A DNA stretch of 64,000 nt from Udaeobacter sp963725505 (GTDB lineage: Bacteria > Verrucomicrobiota > Verrucomicrobiia > Chthoniobacterales > UBA10450). The position numbers and the translations under genes were made by a program. This document shows positions 32,837-41,220 of this stretch, piece by piece (the first letter of the stretch is position 1; each line of letters begins with the position of its first letter). A model generated the notes under the pieces. That model was not told the origin of the DNA and ran no database searches. It saw only the letters and a list, made by a program, of their open reading frames with translations. The stretch spans positions 124,001 through 188,000 of the forward strand of contig CAVRYN010000007.1 of assembly GCA_963725505.1 (NCBI GenBank). Reading direction: 5' to 3'.

Positions 32837-35059
32837 GTGAGTAAAATGGAGAATTCGGACGGCGTCTGGCGCGATTCGCGCGCCGCAATCGCACTTGTCT
32901 CCGTTTTTCTCATTGCAATAACGTGGTTCGTTTTCGGCCAAACTGTCCGTTACGACTTCGTTAACTACGATGATGATAAATATGTTTACGCGAATCCGCT
33001 CATTACTAGCGGGTTGACTATTTCCGGGGCTATTCACGCGTTCATCGGCAAGCATGCCGGCAATTGGCATCCGATGACGACTCTATCGCATATGTTGGAC
33101 TGCCAGCTATGGGACTCCCACGCCGGTGGCCATCACTTTACAAATATTGTCCTGCACACGATCGCAGTCGTCTTGTTGTTTCTGATATTGCTACAAATGA
33201 CCGGCGCGCTATGGCGGAGCGCATTTGTTGCCGCTGTTTTTGCGGTTCATCCACTTCGAGTCGAATCAGTGGCCTGGATTTCCGAGCGTAAGGATGTCCT
33301 GAGCGCTGTTTTCTTTATGCTCACCCTGGGTTTCTACGTACGCTATGTGAGACACTCATCGCTCGGGCGTTACCTGGCGGTAGTCGGTTCGCTTGCGCTG
33401 GGGCTCATGTGCAAGCCCACACTGGTGACCCTGCCGCTTGTTTTATTGCTGCTTGATCATTGGCCGCTCAAACGTTTTGACGGAGAATCGTCAACGAGGC
33501 GACTGATTCTCGAAAAGATTCCGCTGTTTGCGCTGTCCGCCGCTGCGGCCGGAGCAACGCTTTGGGCACAGGAAAAAAGTATCGTTCACATCGAGCGGCT
33601 GCCTTTCATGTGGCGAGTTGGCAATGGGCTGGTCGCTTGCCTGACTTATATCGAGCAAATGATTTGGCCTGCGCGACTGGCAGTTTTTTATCCTCACCCA
33701 GGAATCACACTGCCAGTTTGGGAAATTGGCCTGGCTATCGTACTCCTGCTCCTGGCGACTGCAGGCGCTATCGCGCTGCGGCGCAAGCGGCCCTACTTCC
33801 TTACGGGTTGGTTTTGGTATCTGCTAATGCTCCTCCCAGTGATCGGATTGATCCAGGTCGGCGCGCAAGCGCGCGCCGATCGATACACTTATTTGTCGCA
33901 GATCGGTCTTTACATATTGCTAGCGTGGGCGATTCCAGACACTTGTAGGGCGTCTGTGTCAGACGCCAATCGCACAGGAACGGTGTTTCGCAGAAACGCC
34001 CTACAGCGAAGAATTCTTGGAGTGACGGCCAGCGTCGCGATCATTCTTCTGGCATGGTGCGCTCGTATCCAAGCTTCCTACTGGCGCAACGGCGAGACGC
34101 TGTGGAGCCACGCCATCGCTGTGACCTCAGACAACTTTACCGCGTACAACGGCCTGGGGCAGTTCCTGCTTGACCACGGCCATTTGGACGAAGCGACCGA
34201 TCAACTCCACATTGCGCTCAAAATCAACCCAAAATATCCAATAGCACGGATGAACCTGGGTATTGCTCTGCTCAAAAAAGGACGCGCTGATGAAGCGATC
34301 GCCCAATTCCAAACAGTTCTCGAAGACTATCCCAATGATGCCAACGCGTATGACAACATGGGTACCGCACTGCTGAAAAAAGGCGACTCGCAGAGCGCCA
34401 TCAGAGCGTACGAAAAAGCCTTGTCGATCCAGTCTCGTTATCCGTCGGCACACTTTGGCCTTGGAATGGCCTTGGACGATAGTGGCCGGGTTGGCGAAGC
34501 AATCGCTCACTATCAAGAAGCTGTAAGAGAGGACCCTGACTTCGCGGAGGCGTATTACCTCCTGGGAAATGACCTGTTCCGCGCATCTCGCATCGACGCT
34601 GCGATCGCGGCGTACGAACAAGCGTTGCAAAGCCGGCCGGTTTATCCAGAGGTAGAAAACAACGTGGGGCTCGCGCTTCTGAAAGAAGGCCACCCTGGTG
34701 AGGCAATTGCGCATTGGGAAAACGCGCTCGCCAATGAGCCAGATTTCGTGCTCGCCTTGAATAGTCTTGCGTGGGTCCTGGCGGCTTTTCCCGATGCGTC
34801 GATTCGCAATGGCGACAAGGCGCTGAGACTGGCCGACCGCGCGAATCAATTATCGGGTGGTAAAGATCCAAACGTCCTGCGGACTTTGGCCGCTGCCTAT
34901 GCGGAGAACGGCCGGTTTACCGAAGCGACGGCGACCGCGCAGAGCGGACTGCAATTAGCCAATACACAAGATAACTCAGCTCTGGCCAGAATTTTCGAAA
35001 GCGACCTCGCTCATTATCGAGCAAACGTACCCGTCCGTATCGCTCTCCCAACGAGATAA
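32837..35059 (+). CDS. membrane protein with C-terminal TPR repeats (Tmtc/O-mannosyltransferase-like), paralogue 1
   Basis: A 740-residue protein. Residues about 15-430 hold roughly 10-11 membrane spans with conserved loops NYDDDKYVY, GNWHPMTTLSHMLDCQ and AVHPLRVESVAWISERKD; residues about 440-720 form seven or so TPRs. This layout matches the TMTC-like family in which GT-C-type membrane domains carry TPR tails. Activity in bacteria is unproven. The gene 35327-37231 is a tail-to-tail paralogue. A palindromic element adds about 20 residues at 370-390, where the paralogue has none. GTG 32837 or ATG 32846 could be the start. Confidence 0.85.
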   Translation: MSKMENSDGVWRDSRAAIALVSVFLIAITWFVFGQTVRYDFVNYDDDKYVYANPLITSGLTISGAIHAFIGKHAGNWHPMTTLSHMLDCQLWDSHAGGHHFTNIVLHTIAVVLLFLILLQMTGALWRSAFVAAVFAVHPLRVESVAWISERKDVLSAVFFMLTLGFYVRYVRHSSLGRYLAVVGSLALGLMCKPTLVTLPLVLLLLDHWPLKRFDGESSTRRLILEKIPLFALSAAAAGATLWAQEKSIVHIERLPFMWRVGNGLVACLTYIEQMIWPARLAVFYPHPGITLPVWEIGLAIVLLLLATAGAIALRRKRPYFLTGWFWYLLMLLPVIGLIQVGAQARADRYTYLSQIGLYILLAWAIPDTCRASVSDANRTGTVFRRNALQRRILGVTASVAIILLAWCARIQASYWRNGETLWSHAIAVTSDNFTAYNGLGQFLLDHGHLDEATDQLHIALKINPKYPIARMNLGIALLKKGRADEAIAQFQTVLEDYPNDANAYDNMGTALLKKGDSQSAIRAYEKALSIQSRYPSAHFGLGMALDDSGRVGEAIAHYQEAVREDPDFAEAYYLLGNDLFRASRIDAAIAAYEQALQSRPVYPEVENNVGLALLKEGHPGEAIAHWENALANEPDFVLALNSLAWVLAAFPDASIRNGDKALRLADRANQLSGGKDPNVLRTLAAAYAENGRFTEATATAQSGLQLANTQDNSALARIFESDLAHYRANVPVRIALPTR
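33944..34005. repeat. TGTAG...CTACA twin-hairpin element in frame within TPR gene 1
   Basis: 62 bp from TGTAGGGCGTCTG to GAAACGCCCTACA, with hairpins GGCGTCT-gtgtc-AGACGCC and GTTTC-gca-GAAAC. It is read through as roughly 20 residues (ASVSDANRTGTVFRRN). The best example of an intergenic-type element inside a coding frame. Confidence 0.85.
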
Positions 35060-35080
35060 CTAAAGCGGTTTAAAGAATGT

Positions 35081-35191
35081 TGTAGCCACCGGTTCGCCGC
35101 GGGACGAATCCGTCCGTGTGTGGACCTGTGGCCGGTTTCCCCCGGCGTTGTTTTTCACACTAGGAAGACGGCCCACAGGGCCGTGGCTACA
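35081..35191. repeat. TGTAG...CTACA element between convergent TPR genes
   Basis: Outer TGTAGCCAC/GTGGCTACA arms, with right hairpin ACGGCCC-aca-GGGCCGT and left hairpin around ACCGG...CCGGT. Longer (111 bp) than other copies because of extra central sequence. Confidence 0.75.
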
Positions 35192-35326
35192 GCGGCTACG
35201 CTTTTACTTAGAACGCTCTAGTTCGTCCCTGAAATCTGGATGGTAGAAGTATGGATCTCCATTTTGTTAGTCGCACCGCGGGCGAAAAGAAATCTTGCAA
35301 GATCGCAGCGCATTCTTTTCCCTCCG

Positions 35327-37231
35327 CTATTTTTGCGGGCTTAGCTGCGCCCGGGCCTGGCGCAAACCGTCGGCCGCAGCTTTGAACTCCGGGTTGAGCT
35401 GCAACGCTGCCTCAAATTCCAGAATGCTCTCCCGGAGTTTACCGGATGCAAGGAGGACCAACCCCAGATTGGTATAAGCTGGCGCGTTATTTGGATTCAA
35501 CCGCAGCGCTTCATGAAATTCCTCAATAGCGTCCGGAATTCTGCCCAGCCGCGCCAGCGCCAGTCCAAGATCGTTTCGAATCTCCGGGTCGTTGGGTGCT
35601 AACTCTGACGCGCGGCGCATTTCATCGAGCGCGGCTTCGTTGCGGTTCTGGTTCGCCAACGCCATGCCCAGCAGGTTGTGCGCTTTTGCCGAGTCCGGCT
35701 GCAAACGGATTGCCGCCTGGGCATGTTCGATGGCTTCCGTCACGTGGCCCTGGTAAAAACGGCAAACGCCAATGTACAACTGCGACAGGTAGTCATCGGG
35801 TCTGATTTTAAGGGCTTTCTCAAAATGCGCCGCGGCTTCATCGAGCTGGCCGCTCCTGTGCAGGGCAAACCCCAGAGCGCTTTCCATGGCGGCGCTAGGC
35901 GGGGCGACTGTGAGCGCGTGCTTAAGCAAAGTGACGCTGTCAGTCCACCAATGAATTTGCGCGTTGGTAAGAGTAGCAAGAACCAGCAGAACCACGTTTG
36001 CTATTGCTGCAGTGAGCCACGGCGCAACGCGTCGCCTTTCCGCGACGCCCGCTAATCCGAACACGATCGCAATGAACAAACCGATTGATGGAATATAAAA
36101 GTAGCGGTCTGCCATGGTTTGCCCGCCAACCTGAACGAGTCCGATGACGGGAACGAGTGTTCCAAGGAACCAAAGCCAGCCTACGATGAGGTAGGGCCGG
36201 ATTTTCCGTTGGAAAACACAGAATGCCGTAACTCCAATCAACAGCAACGCCGCGCCGATGATCTGCCAGGCCGGCATGCCCGCCTCCGGCAATGGGTAAA
36301 ACACGGCCAGATCATTCGGCCAGAACGCGAGCAGCAGGTATTTCGCATACGAGACAAGGGCGTTCGACAGCCGCACCGCAAAAGGAAACTCTGTGAATGT
36401 GCGCACATTGCCTTCGTGAGATTGCGCGACGGATGTGACAACCGCCGACGCTGCGACGAGAGCCAACAACGGTAATTTCTCGCGCACGAGCGGCCAAACT
36501 TTTGTAGCCACTTCCCTGCGGGAAGTAATGTCGAAACGCCGCAACGGCCAGTAATCGAGCAGTAACATGACGAAAGGCCACGTCACCAGCATCGGTTTGG
36601 CCATTAGCCCCAGAGCGAGTGTGACGGCGACCCATGCGTAGCGCCTGATCGAAGGCGCCTCCGCGTAACGCGTGTAAGCAATCAGGGACAACAACCCAAA
36701 AAATGTGGACAGCGTGTCCTTGCGTTCAACCGCCCACGCCACCGACTCCACGTGCAACGGATGAAGCGCAAAAAGCGCCGCGACCAGCGCACTCGACCAT
36801 CGGGCGCGTGTTGTTCCCAACAGAAACCAGAAGAGAAGCAACGTGTTTGCCGTATGAATCAGAGCGTTAACAAGCAGATGCCCACCTGCAAACCTGCCGA
36901 AGAGTTGGCTGTCGATCATGTGCGCGATCCACGTCAGTGGATGCCAGTTTCCCTCGCGAAAAGTGGTAAACGCCCAGGCCAGCCCCGCGAGCGTAACACC
37001 GTGATTCACTATTGGGTTCTCCTCGATATACGAAAGGTCATCGATAACGATGAAGCGATGCCCGATCACCTGCGCATAAATCCCAAACGTCACTACCGCC
37101 AGACCGAGCAGGATGAGAAAATCGGGTCGCTCGAGTGTTGTAACGTGGCTGCCCTCGAAAGCTTTTGGCGGTCGTCCGTTGGTTGCGGTAAAGCTGGCCA
37201 CTTTTCGCTTTTGCGCCTTCCGTTTAGCCAT
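35327..37231 (-). CDS. membrane protein with C-terminal TPR repeats, paralogue 2
   Basis: A 634-residue paralogue of 32837-35059. Shared blocks: NWHPLTWIAHMIDSQLF, ALHPLHVESVAWAVERKD, LGLMAKPMLVTWPFVMLLLD and ADRYFYIPSIGLF. About 10 membrane spans precede four or five TPRs (about 440-620) with the usual AxxxYxNLG pattern. The loop after PLRRFD reads ITSRREVATKVW, a stretch made by a half TGTAG element at 36501-36530. Start ATG 37231; a basic N-terminus (KRKAQKRK) lies in the cytoplasm. Confidence 0.85.
   Translation of the reverse strand: MAKRKAQKRKVASFTATNGRPPKAFEGSHVTTLERPDFLILLGLAVVTFGIYAQVIGHRFIVIDDLSYIEENPIVNHGVTLAGLAWAFTTFREGNWHPLTWIAHMIDSQLFGRFAGGHLLVNALIHTANTLLLFWFLLGTTRARWSSALVAALFALHPLHVESVAWAVERKDTLSTFFGLLSLIAYTRYAEAPSIRRYAWVAVTLALGLMAKPMLVTWPFVMLLLDYWPLRRFDITSRREVATKVWPLVREKLPLLALVAASAVVTSVAQSHEGNVRTFTEFPFAVRLSNALVSYAKYLLLAFWPNDLAVFYPLPEAGMPAWQIIGAALLLIGVTAFCVFQRKIRPYLIVGWLWFLGTLVPVIGLVQVGGQTMADRYFYIPSIGLFIAIVFGLAGVAERRRVAPWLTAAIANVVLLVLATLTNAQIHWWTDSVTLLKHALTVAPPSAAMESALGFALHRSGQLDEAAAHFEKALKIRPDDYLSQLYIGVCRFYQGHVTEAIEHAQAAIRLQPDSAKAHNLLGMALANQNRNEAALDEMRRASELAPNDPEIRNDLGLALARLGRIPDAIEEFHEALRLNPNNAPAYTNLGLVLLASGKLRESILEFEAALQLNPEFKAAADGLRQARAQLSPQK
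36501..36530. repeat. half TGTAG element in frame within TPR gene 2
   Basis: TGTAGCCACTTCCC-tgc-GGGAAGT: one hairpin of the family with the typical TGTAGCCAC start, translated within a loop between membrane spans. Confidence 0.65.
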
Positions 37232-37776
37232 GCCGTTTGCGAGACTATCAGATAGGCTTGACGCACAAAACGCTCAAATTGTTTCGTAAATTATCGCGTG
37301 CAGGCGGTTGATCCTGGCCGATCCAACACCACGCGATAGTGTCGTCTTCGCGCAGATCAAGCGCTCGATAATGTTCGCGCCAAAGGCGCTGTCTCATCGC
37401 CAGCCTGGGGCAATGCCCCAGTGTTTGTGAAATGAAAAAACCCACAAGCGCTGAAAGCGCGATTCACGTCCGGCACCAGTTCGGCCACCGACTAGATTGA
37501 AACGCGCTTTCAGCTCTTGTTTTACATGGTGATCTGAATTCCTGGGGCGATGCCCCAGGCTCCCAGATGAACGCCGCGCCTTTGGCGCTAAAGGCTCCCA
37601 GCGTTGAAACGCTGGCTTATTATCGCCGCAGCTCCTCGAGCCGGCACGCTCGGATGTTGTGGCCCACTTCCTCGATGCCTGAGCGAGATGCAATTTCAAG
37701 TTCGCGATCAAGAGGCGCAATCGCCAGCACGCGAGGCGCGCGCGCTCCCAAAAAACAAAAATGCCCAGCCAGACTT

Positions 37777-37845
37777 TGTAGCCGGCATCGGTGATGCCGG
37801 TGGGAGGAGCACGCAACGTAGCCGGGATCATCGATCCCGGCTATA
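37777..37845. repeat. TGTAG...CTATA twin-hairpin element
   Basis: Hairpins CCGGCATC-ggt-GATGCCGG and GCCGGGATC-atc-GATCCCGGC, with ends TGTAG and CTATA. The second hairpin is shared with 56237-56271. Confidence 0.8.
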
Positions 37846-37854
37846 GTACAAACA

Positions 37855-37884
37855 AAAGCGCCCCGCCGAGAGGCGGGGCGCTTT
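37855..37884 (-). terminator. Rho-independent terminator of the prepilin gene
   Basis: 13-bp stem AAAGCGCCCCGCC/GGCGGGGCGCTTT with a GAGA loop (+ strand), followed on the minus strand by TTTTGTTTG. Confidence 0.88.
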
Positions 37885-37923
37885 GAATGAATTAAGCTAA
37901 ACTGAACGAGGCAGGTTCGCGTA

Positions 37924-38655
37924 TCAGTTAAATTTCAACGTGTCGGCAGGGTCGGTGTTACCCGGAGAGCCCGTCGTGTCGCAGGTGCCGTCTTGGATAC
38001 ACCTTAGGCCGATCTGGGTCTGAAAGATTGTACCGTTATTCGACCAGCCTGTGACAGTTGCCTGACCTTCTTTGAACACGGCTGCGTTCCCACCCTTTTG
38101 GACGACAATGAACCCGTTTGTGCCGTACGGAATCTGCGAGGCCGCACCGGCCAGTGACGTGTTATAGTCGTAGTTATGGCTCACGGAGAAAATCGCTGTC
38201 GATGGGGCTGCGTCAGTGAGAGGATACACCTTCAGTGCGGCCTTCCCGCTGCTAAACGCGATCGTGTCCGGAGTCCCGGGAGTTATGGTGGCGACGAAAG
38301 AACAGCCAGGGGCGTTCAAGAGCTTTAGAAAGTCGCCGGCCTTCAGGTAACCTTTTGCCAGCAAAAAGTTGTTGCAGTAATCTTGCAGGCTTCCTGTGCC
38401 AAGCTGGCCACTTGCGATGAGATCGCCAGGCCACGCTAAACTGGCGTCGCCTGTGGCTGCGCCGTCGTTGGACATTGAGAAGGCAGCGAGATAAAGCTGG
38501 CGGCCATTGTTCATGGTGCCGGTCATCTGAGCCTTCTTCAGCGCCGACGTTAACGCCGGCACTGCGAGTGCGGCCAGGATTGCGATAATCGCAATCACGA
38601 CCAGCAGTTCAATCAGCGTAAATGCTGAGAAGAGTTTATTTATTTTAATTTTCAT
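37924..38655 (-). CDS. type II secretion/type IV pilin-like protein with prepilin N-terminus
   Basis: A 243-residue protein. The leader MKIKINKLFSA is followed by FTLIELLVVIAIIAILAALA, the class III prepilin signature: cleavage before F and the conserved E5. A long N-terminal helix (AVPALTSALKKAQMTGT) precedes a globular C-terminal domain with FMNGRQLYL-like pseudopilin features and Cys pairs near the end (CIQDGTCD). ATG 38655 is chosen at the leader; the longer frame is not conserved-looking. No pilus-assembly genes are nearby, so it probably uses machinery encoded elsewhere. Many paralogues are usual in Verrucomicrobiota; a remnant of one is at 28270. Confidence 0.88.
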   Translation of the reverse strand: MKIKINKLFSAFTLIELLVVIAIIAILAALAVPALTSALKKAQMTGTMNNGRQLYLAAFSMSNDGAATGDASLAWPGDLIASGQLGTGSLQDYCNNFLLAKGYLKAGDFLKLLNAPGCSFVATITPGTPDTIAFSSGKAALKVYPLTDAAPSTAIFSVSHNYDYNTSLAGAASQIPYGTNGFIVVQKGGNAAVFKEGQATVTGWSNNGTIFQTQIGLRCIQDGTCDTTGSPGNTDPADTLKFN

Positions 38656-38821
38656 AGTTGGTTTTTTAGCTGCAGTTGTTCTGAGGGTGTTTGGTCTCAG
38701 AGGGTTTGGTTTTCGGGTTGTCCCGCCTTTGCACAAGGCTCCGGCGGACAAGTGTTCTGGGGTTTTGGGTTTCGGTTGTTGTTTGGTTCGTTCCCAGGGT
38801 TTTGGTCTGAGAATGAGTGCG

Positions 38822-38850
38822 CATATCGCAGTCTTCACAGATAAAGTCAA
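38822..38850 (-). promoter_or_regulatory. sigma70-like promoter upstream of the prepilin gene
   Basis: On the minus strand TTGACT is followed after 17 nt by GATATG, with an A/T-rich block (AAAAGTAAAAAATAATTA) just upstream of the -35. This would give a leader of about 160 nt rich in GGTTT/AACCC words before the ATG. Confidence 0.45.
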
Positions 38851-39301
38851 TAATTATTTTTTACTTTTGTGGGGGGTGACAAGAATTGCACAGTCTTTGA
38901 CAAGATACGGTGCAATAGGGGCCGCACCCTGATACGAGCCACCGACCCCAACTCGCGAAAGCTTCCGGAGTTTAGGTGAATCGCCCCTATCATTTTCACC
39001 GCAGAGATCGCAGAGGCCGCGGAGAAGAGGGAACCACGGATTCCACGAATGACACGGATATTTGGGAAATGACCCGCCTTCGTCCCGCAGTCGCGGGACT
39101 ACTCCGAAGGTTTTTGCCCACCACGGCGGGCAAGCTGAGCGGGCGGCGCGGCACGCGAATGAGGAATGTGGGATGACAAAGGAATGCTCGAATGACGAAA
39201 GCAAATCCGTGTAATCCGTGGTTCACATCTCTACTTCGTGTCTATTCTGTGAATTCGTGGTTAATTTTAAGCGTGCAAACGCGCGGGACTTGCTTCAAGA
39301 A
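38851..39301. other. intergenic region with repeats, no gene seen
   Basis: CTCGCGAAAGCTTCCGGAG (also near 28018), CCGCAGAGATCGCAGAGG-type words and ATCCGTG/ACACGGAT repeats up to about 39230, then a short unassigned stretch before the small membrane protein gene. Confidence 0.5.
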
Positions 39302-39457
39302 ATGTTCATGAACATCACCAAAAATCTCGGAATGCTTCTGCTCGCCATCTATCTGATTCTCATTGGAATCATAGCTCTCGTCCACATCGGTATCCCTCCG
39401 ATCGTAACCGGAATTTTAGCGCTGGCAGCCGGCATTTTGATCCTGATCGGCAAGTAA
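39302..39457 (+). CDS. small hydrophobic membrane protein (51 residues)
   Basis: Reads MFMNITKNLGMLLLAIYLIL, then two near-continuous hydrophobic stretches separated by VHIGIPP, ending ILILIGK. Two short transmembrane helices with a Pro-containing turn are predicted. The frame extends upstream to 39218, but that part is repeat-derived, so ATG 39302 (or ATG 39308) is preferred. Similar tiny two-helix proteins occur in many bacteria; function unknown. Confidence 0.55.
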   Translation: MFMNITKNLGMLLLAIYLILIGIIALVHIGIPPIVTGILALAAGILILIGK

Positions 39458-39762
39458 AAGGTCGGAGAAATGACGAAAGCCAAATGACGAAACATGAGAG
39501 GCCCGCGAATCACGCGAATGCACGCGAATGGGAACCCAAGAATTTCTGCTCGGTTTCGCCAAGCTTCTGCAATGCAACATGTCTTCGTGTAGTTTTGGAG
39601 CGAACCCAAGCGCGAGACGAAAAGCCGCGCGAAGACGCCTGGCCCTCCAAAGGCACTCCGTGCGAACCCTCTTTTCTTGATTCGCGTCAATTAGCGTTAT
39701 TCGCGGGCAGAAAATTCTTCGCAAGCTGAGGCAGCGCCTTTGGCGCTAACGACGGCACATTC
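39458..39762. other. intergenic region with repeats, no gene seen
   Basis: Contains the words CACGCGAATGCACGCGAATG and GAAGACGCCTGGCCCTCCAAAG. The second resembles the repeat at 62033-62145. Frames on both strands are not protein-like. Confidence 0.5.
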
Positions 39763-40422
39763 CTACAAGACGCCGACCGCTCGTGAGATGAGCAAGATCA
39801 AAATAGTGAGCGAGATCAAAATCTGGATCATCGCCAGGACCTTCACCCAGCGCGCCAGCAGCGGCGCGTCGGTGGGGCCAAAGGTTGAGCTTTGGGTGAA
39901 AGCAACAAATAGATAATCGACGAAACGCGCTCGCCAGCGCGCACACGCAAATTGGAGACGCTCATCCTGCGGAATTTGCATCTGCGGAAAAAGGAAGCTG
40001 GTGCTACCGAATTTGTTTTCCTTGTGGCGCAGGGTTGGCCCGCCGCCGTCCAGTCGCCAATACCAGAGAGCGAACACGATCACATTGGTTAGCCAGAGCA
40101 AGCCGCCTGAACGCAGCAACTGCAAGGGGGATTCCCGATGGGAAGGCAGCGCACGCACGAGCAAAATTACCGATCCGATCAACGCCAGGGTTGTAATTCC
40201 ATTAATAAGAACTCCGAGCGCGCGATTGAGTGAAAGTTTTCCAACGCGATGGCTTACGACTGTGGGGATGAGTAAAACCACAATCGCAGTGGGCAATAAC
40301 CAGGTGGGGCCGACAACCAGGTGGGGCGGCAGCGCGAGATAAATTGCGCCGATCGCGAGAAAGGCCAGCAGCGCCTGCCAGCGCGGTTCCGGTTTATCGA
40401 CGCGATCCTGCGGTGCGTTCAT
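39763..40422 (-). CDS. membrane protein with ion-channel-like C-terminal hairpin
   Basis: A 219-residue protein with about six hydrophobic segments. The C-terminal part reads VDYLFVAFTQSSTFGPTDAP and then a helix LAMIQILISLTILILLIS, a pattern I recall from small bacterial proteins whose last two helices resemble a two-helix K+-channel pore without the GYG filter. Function is therefore uncertain. ATG 40422 is chosen because upstream codons belong to an ATCCGTG repeat. Divergent from the next gene, sharing a repeat-filled spacer. Confidence 0.65.
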   Translation of the reverse strand: MNAPQDRVDKPEPRWQALLAFLAIGAIYLALPPHLVVGPTWLLPTAIVVLLIPTVVSHRVGKLSLNRALGVLINGITTLALIGSVILLVRALPSHRESPLQLLRSGGLLWLTNVIVFALWYWRLDGGGPTLRHKENKFGSTSFLFPQMQIPQDERLQFACARWRARFVDYLFVAFTQSSTFGPTDAPLLARWVKVLAMIQILISLTILILLISRAVGVL

Positions 40423-40499
40423 CTCGTCGGCTATAGCCGAAATCCATGGCTCATGCGAGGCTTCAGTTTCGAATAACCCGAATAGTTCAGGGACTAAGA

Positions 40500-40566
40500 G
40501 CAGCCACGGATTTACACGGATGAGACACAGATAAAATCCGTGTCGATCTGTGTTCATCTGTGGCTC
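40500..40566. repeat. ATCCGTG-type inverted repeat between divergent genes
   Basis: CCACGGATTTACACGGATG on the left and CTGTGTTCATCTGTGGC on the right, as at 2378-2463. It occupies the shared upstream region of genes 39763-40422 and 40584-41213. Confidence 0.75.
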
Positions 40567-40583
40567 ATAGTTTTGCGATTGTG

Positions 40584-41213
40584 GTGCGTAAAGTTCTCCT
40601 CACGCTTGGAATTCTCGTAATATGTGGTGTCGCAATACTAGCCGCTTTGGTTTTTGGTGGGCGCCAGATCTCAATGTTTATCGATCGGTTCGGAACGATT
40701 GAAATTGCTTCCGTGCCGGTTCACTCGGTCGACTACGAAGGCAGCGGGACGGGCGGCTGGCTCACGGTCAACGATGTCCATCTGAGTCTGGACAATCTGA
40801 ATCCAAAGATCGCTCTGAGTATTGGTTCGACCAAAGACAATCAATTTGCCCTGGCGAGCGGAGGGAAAGTTTTCGCCTTGGGCCCGCTTTCATCCACCGC
40901 GGAAAATGGCGGCGACTATCTCGCCGTTGTGCCACAGGCAGGGGACGAAGCGCTGCTCGTGACGCATCGCAGCGCTCTCAGCTGGCCGACACCGTTTGAT
41001 TTCAATTTCATGACTGGCCATTCGCCGTCATGGAAACGGCATATGTATTACGAGCTTCGCTGGAAAAAACCTTCCGGCGCCACACTCGACGTGCTTTGGC
41101 GTTACGAGCAACCCTTCTACGGGCAACAGCTCGTTCCGGGCCACGGTTGGGGAAGCGGATTCAGCGTCCATCAAGCCTCCACTGGTCTCATCCGCGTAGA
41201 AATTCAACCTTGA
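40584..41213 (+). CDS. hypothetical protein with N-terminal membrane anchor
   Basis: One transmembrane helix (VLLTLGILVICGVAILAALVF) follows a short basic start, then about 170 extracytoplasmic residues with NDVHLSLDNLNPKI, LVTHRSALSWPTPF and SWKRHMYYELRWKKPSG. I do not recognise a family or catalytic motif. The frame is open from GTG 40560, which lies in a repeat, so GTG 40581 or 40584 is more likely; 40584 gives MRKVLLTLG. The next gene follows after 7 bp, so they may be co-transcribed. Confidence 0.6.
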   Translation: MRKVLLTLGILVICGVAILAALVFGGRQISMFIDRFGTIEIASVPVHSVDYEGSGTGGWLTVNDVHLSLDNLNPKIALSIGSTKDNQFALASGGKVFALGPLSSTAENGGDYLAVVPQAGDEALLVTHRSALSWPTPFDFNFMTGHSPSWKRHMYYELRWKKPSGATLDVLWRYEQPFYGQQLVPGHGWGSGFSVHQASTGLIRVEIQP

Positions 41214-41220
41214 GTAGAGG

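Larger units (their letters stand above)
37232..37923. other. repeat-rich intergenic region downstream of the prepilin gene
   Basis: Palindromes based on CTGGGGCAATGCCCCAG-like words (37405, 37545) and CAGCGTTGAAACGCTG (near 37598), a TGTAG element (37777-37845) and the prepilin terminator. Short frames on both strands are repeat translations; no gene is supported. Confidence 0.6.

Noticed and set aside
37400..37900. CRISPR array
   Set aside because: The palindromes here are irregular in spacing and sequence, without equal-length spacers; no cas gene is present.
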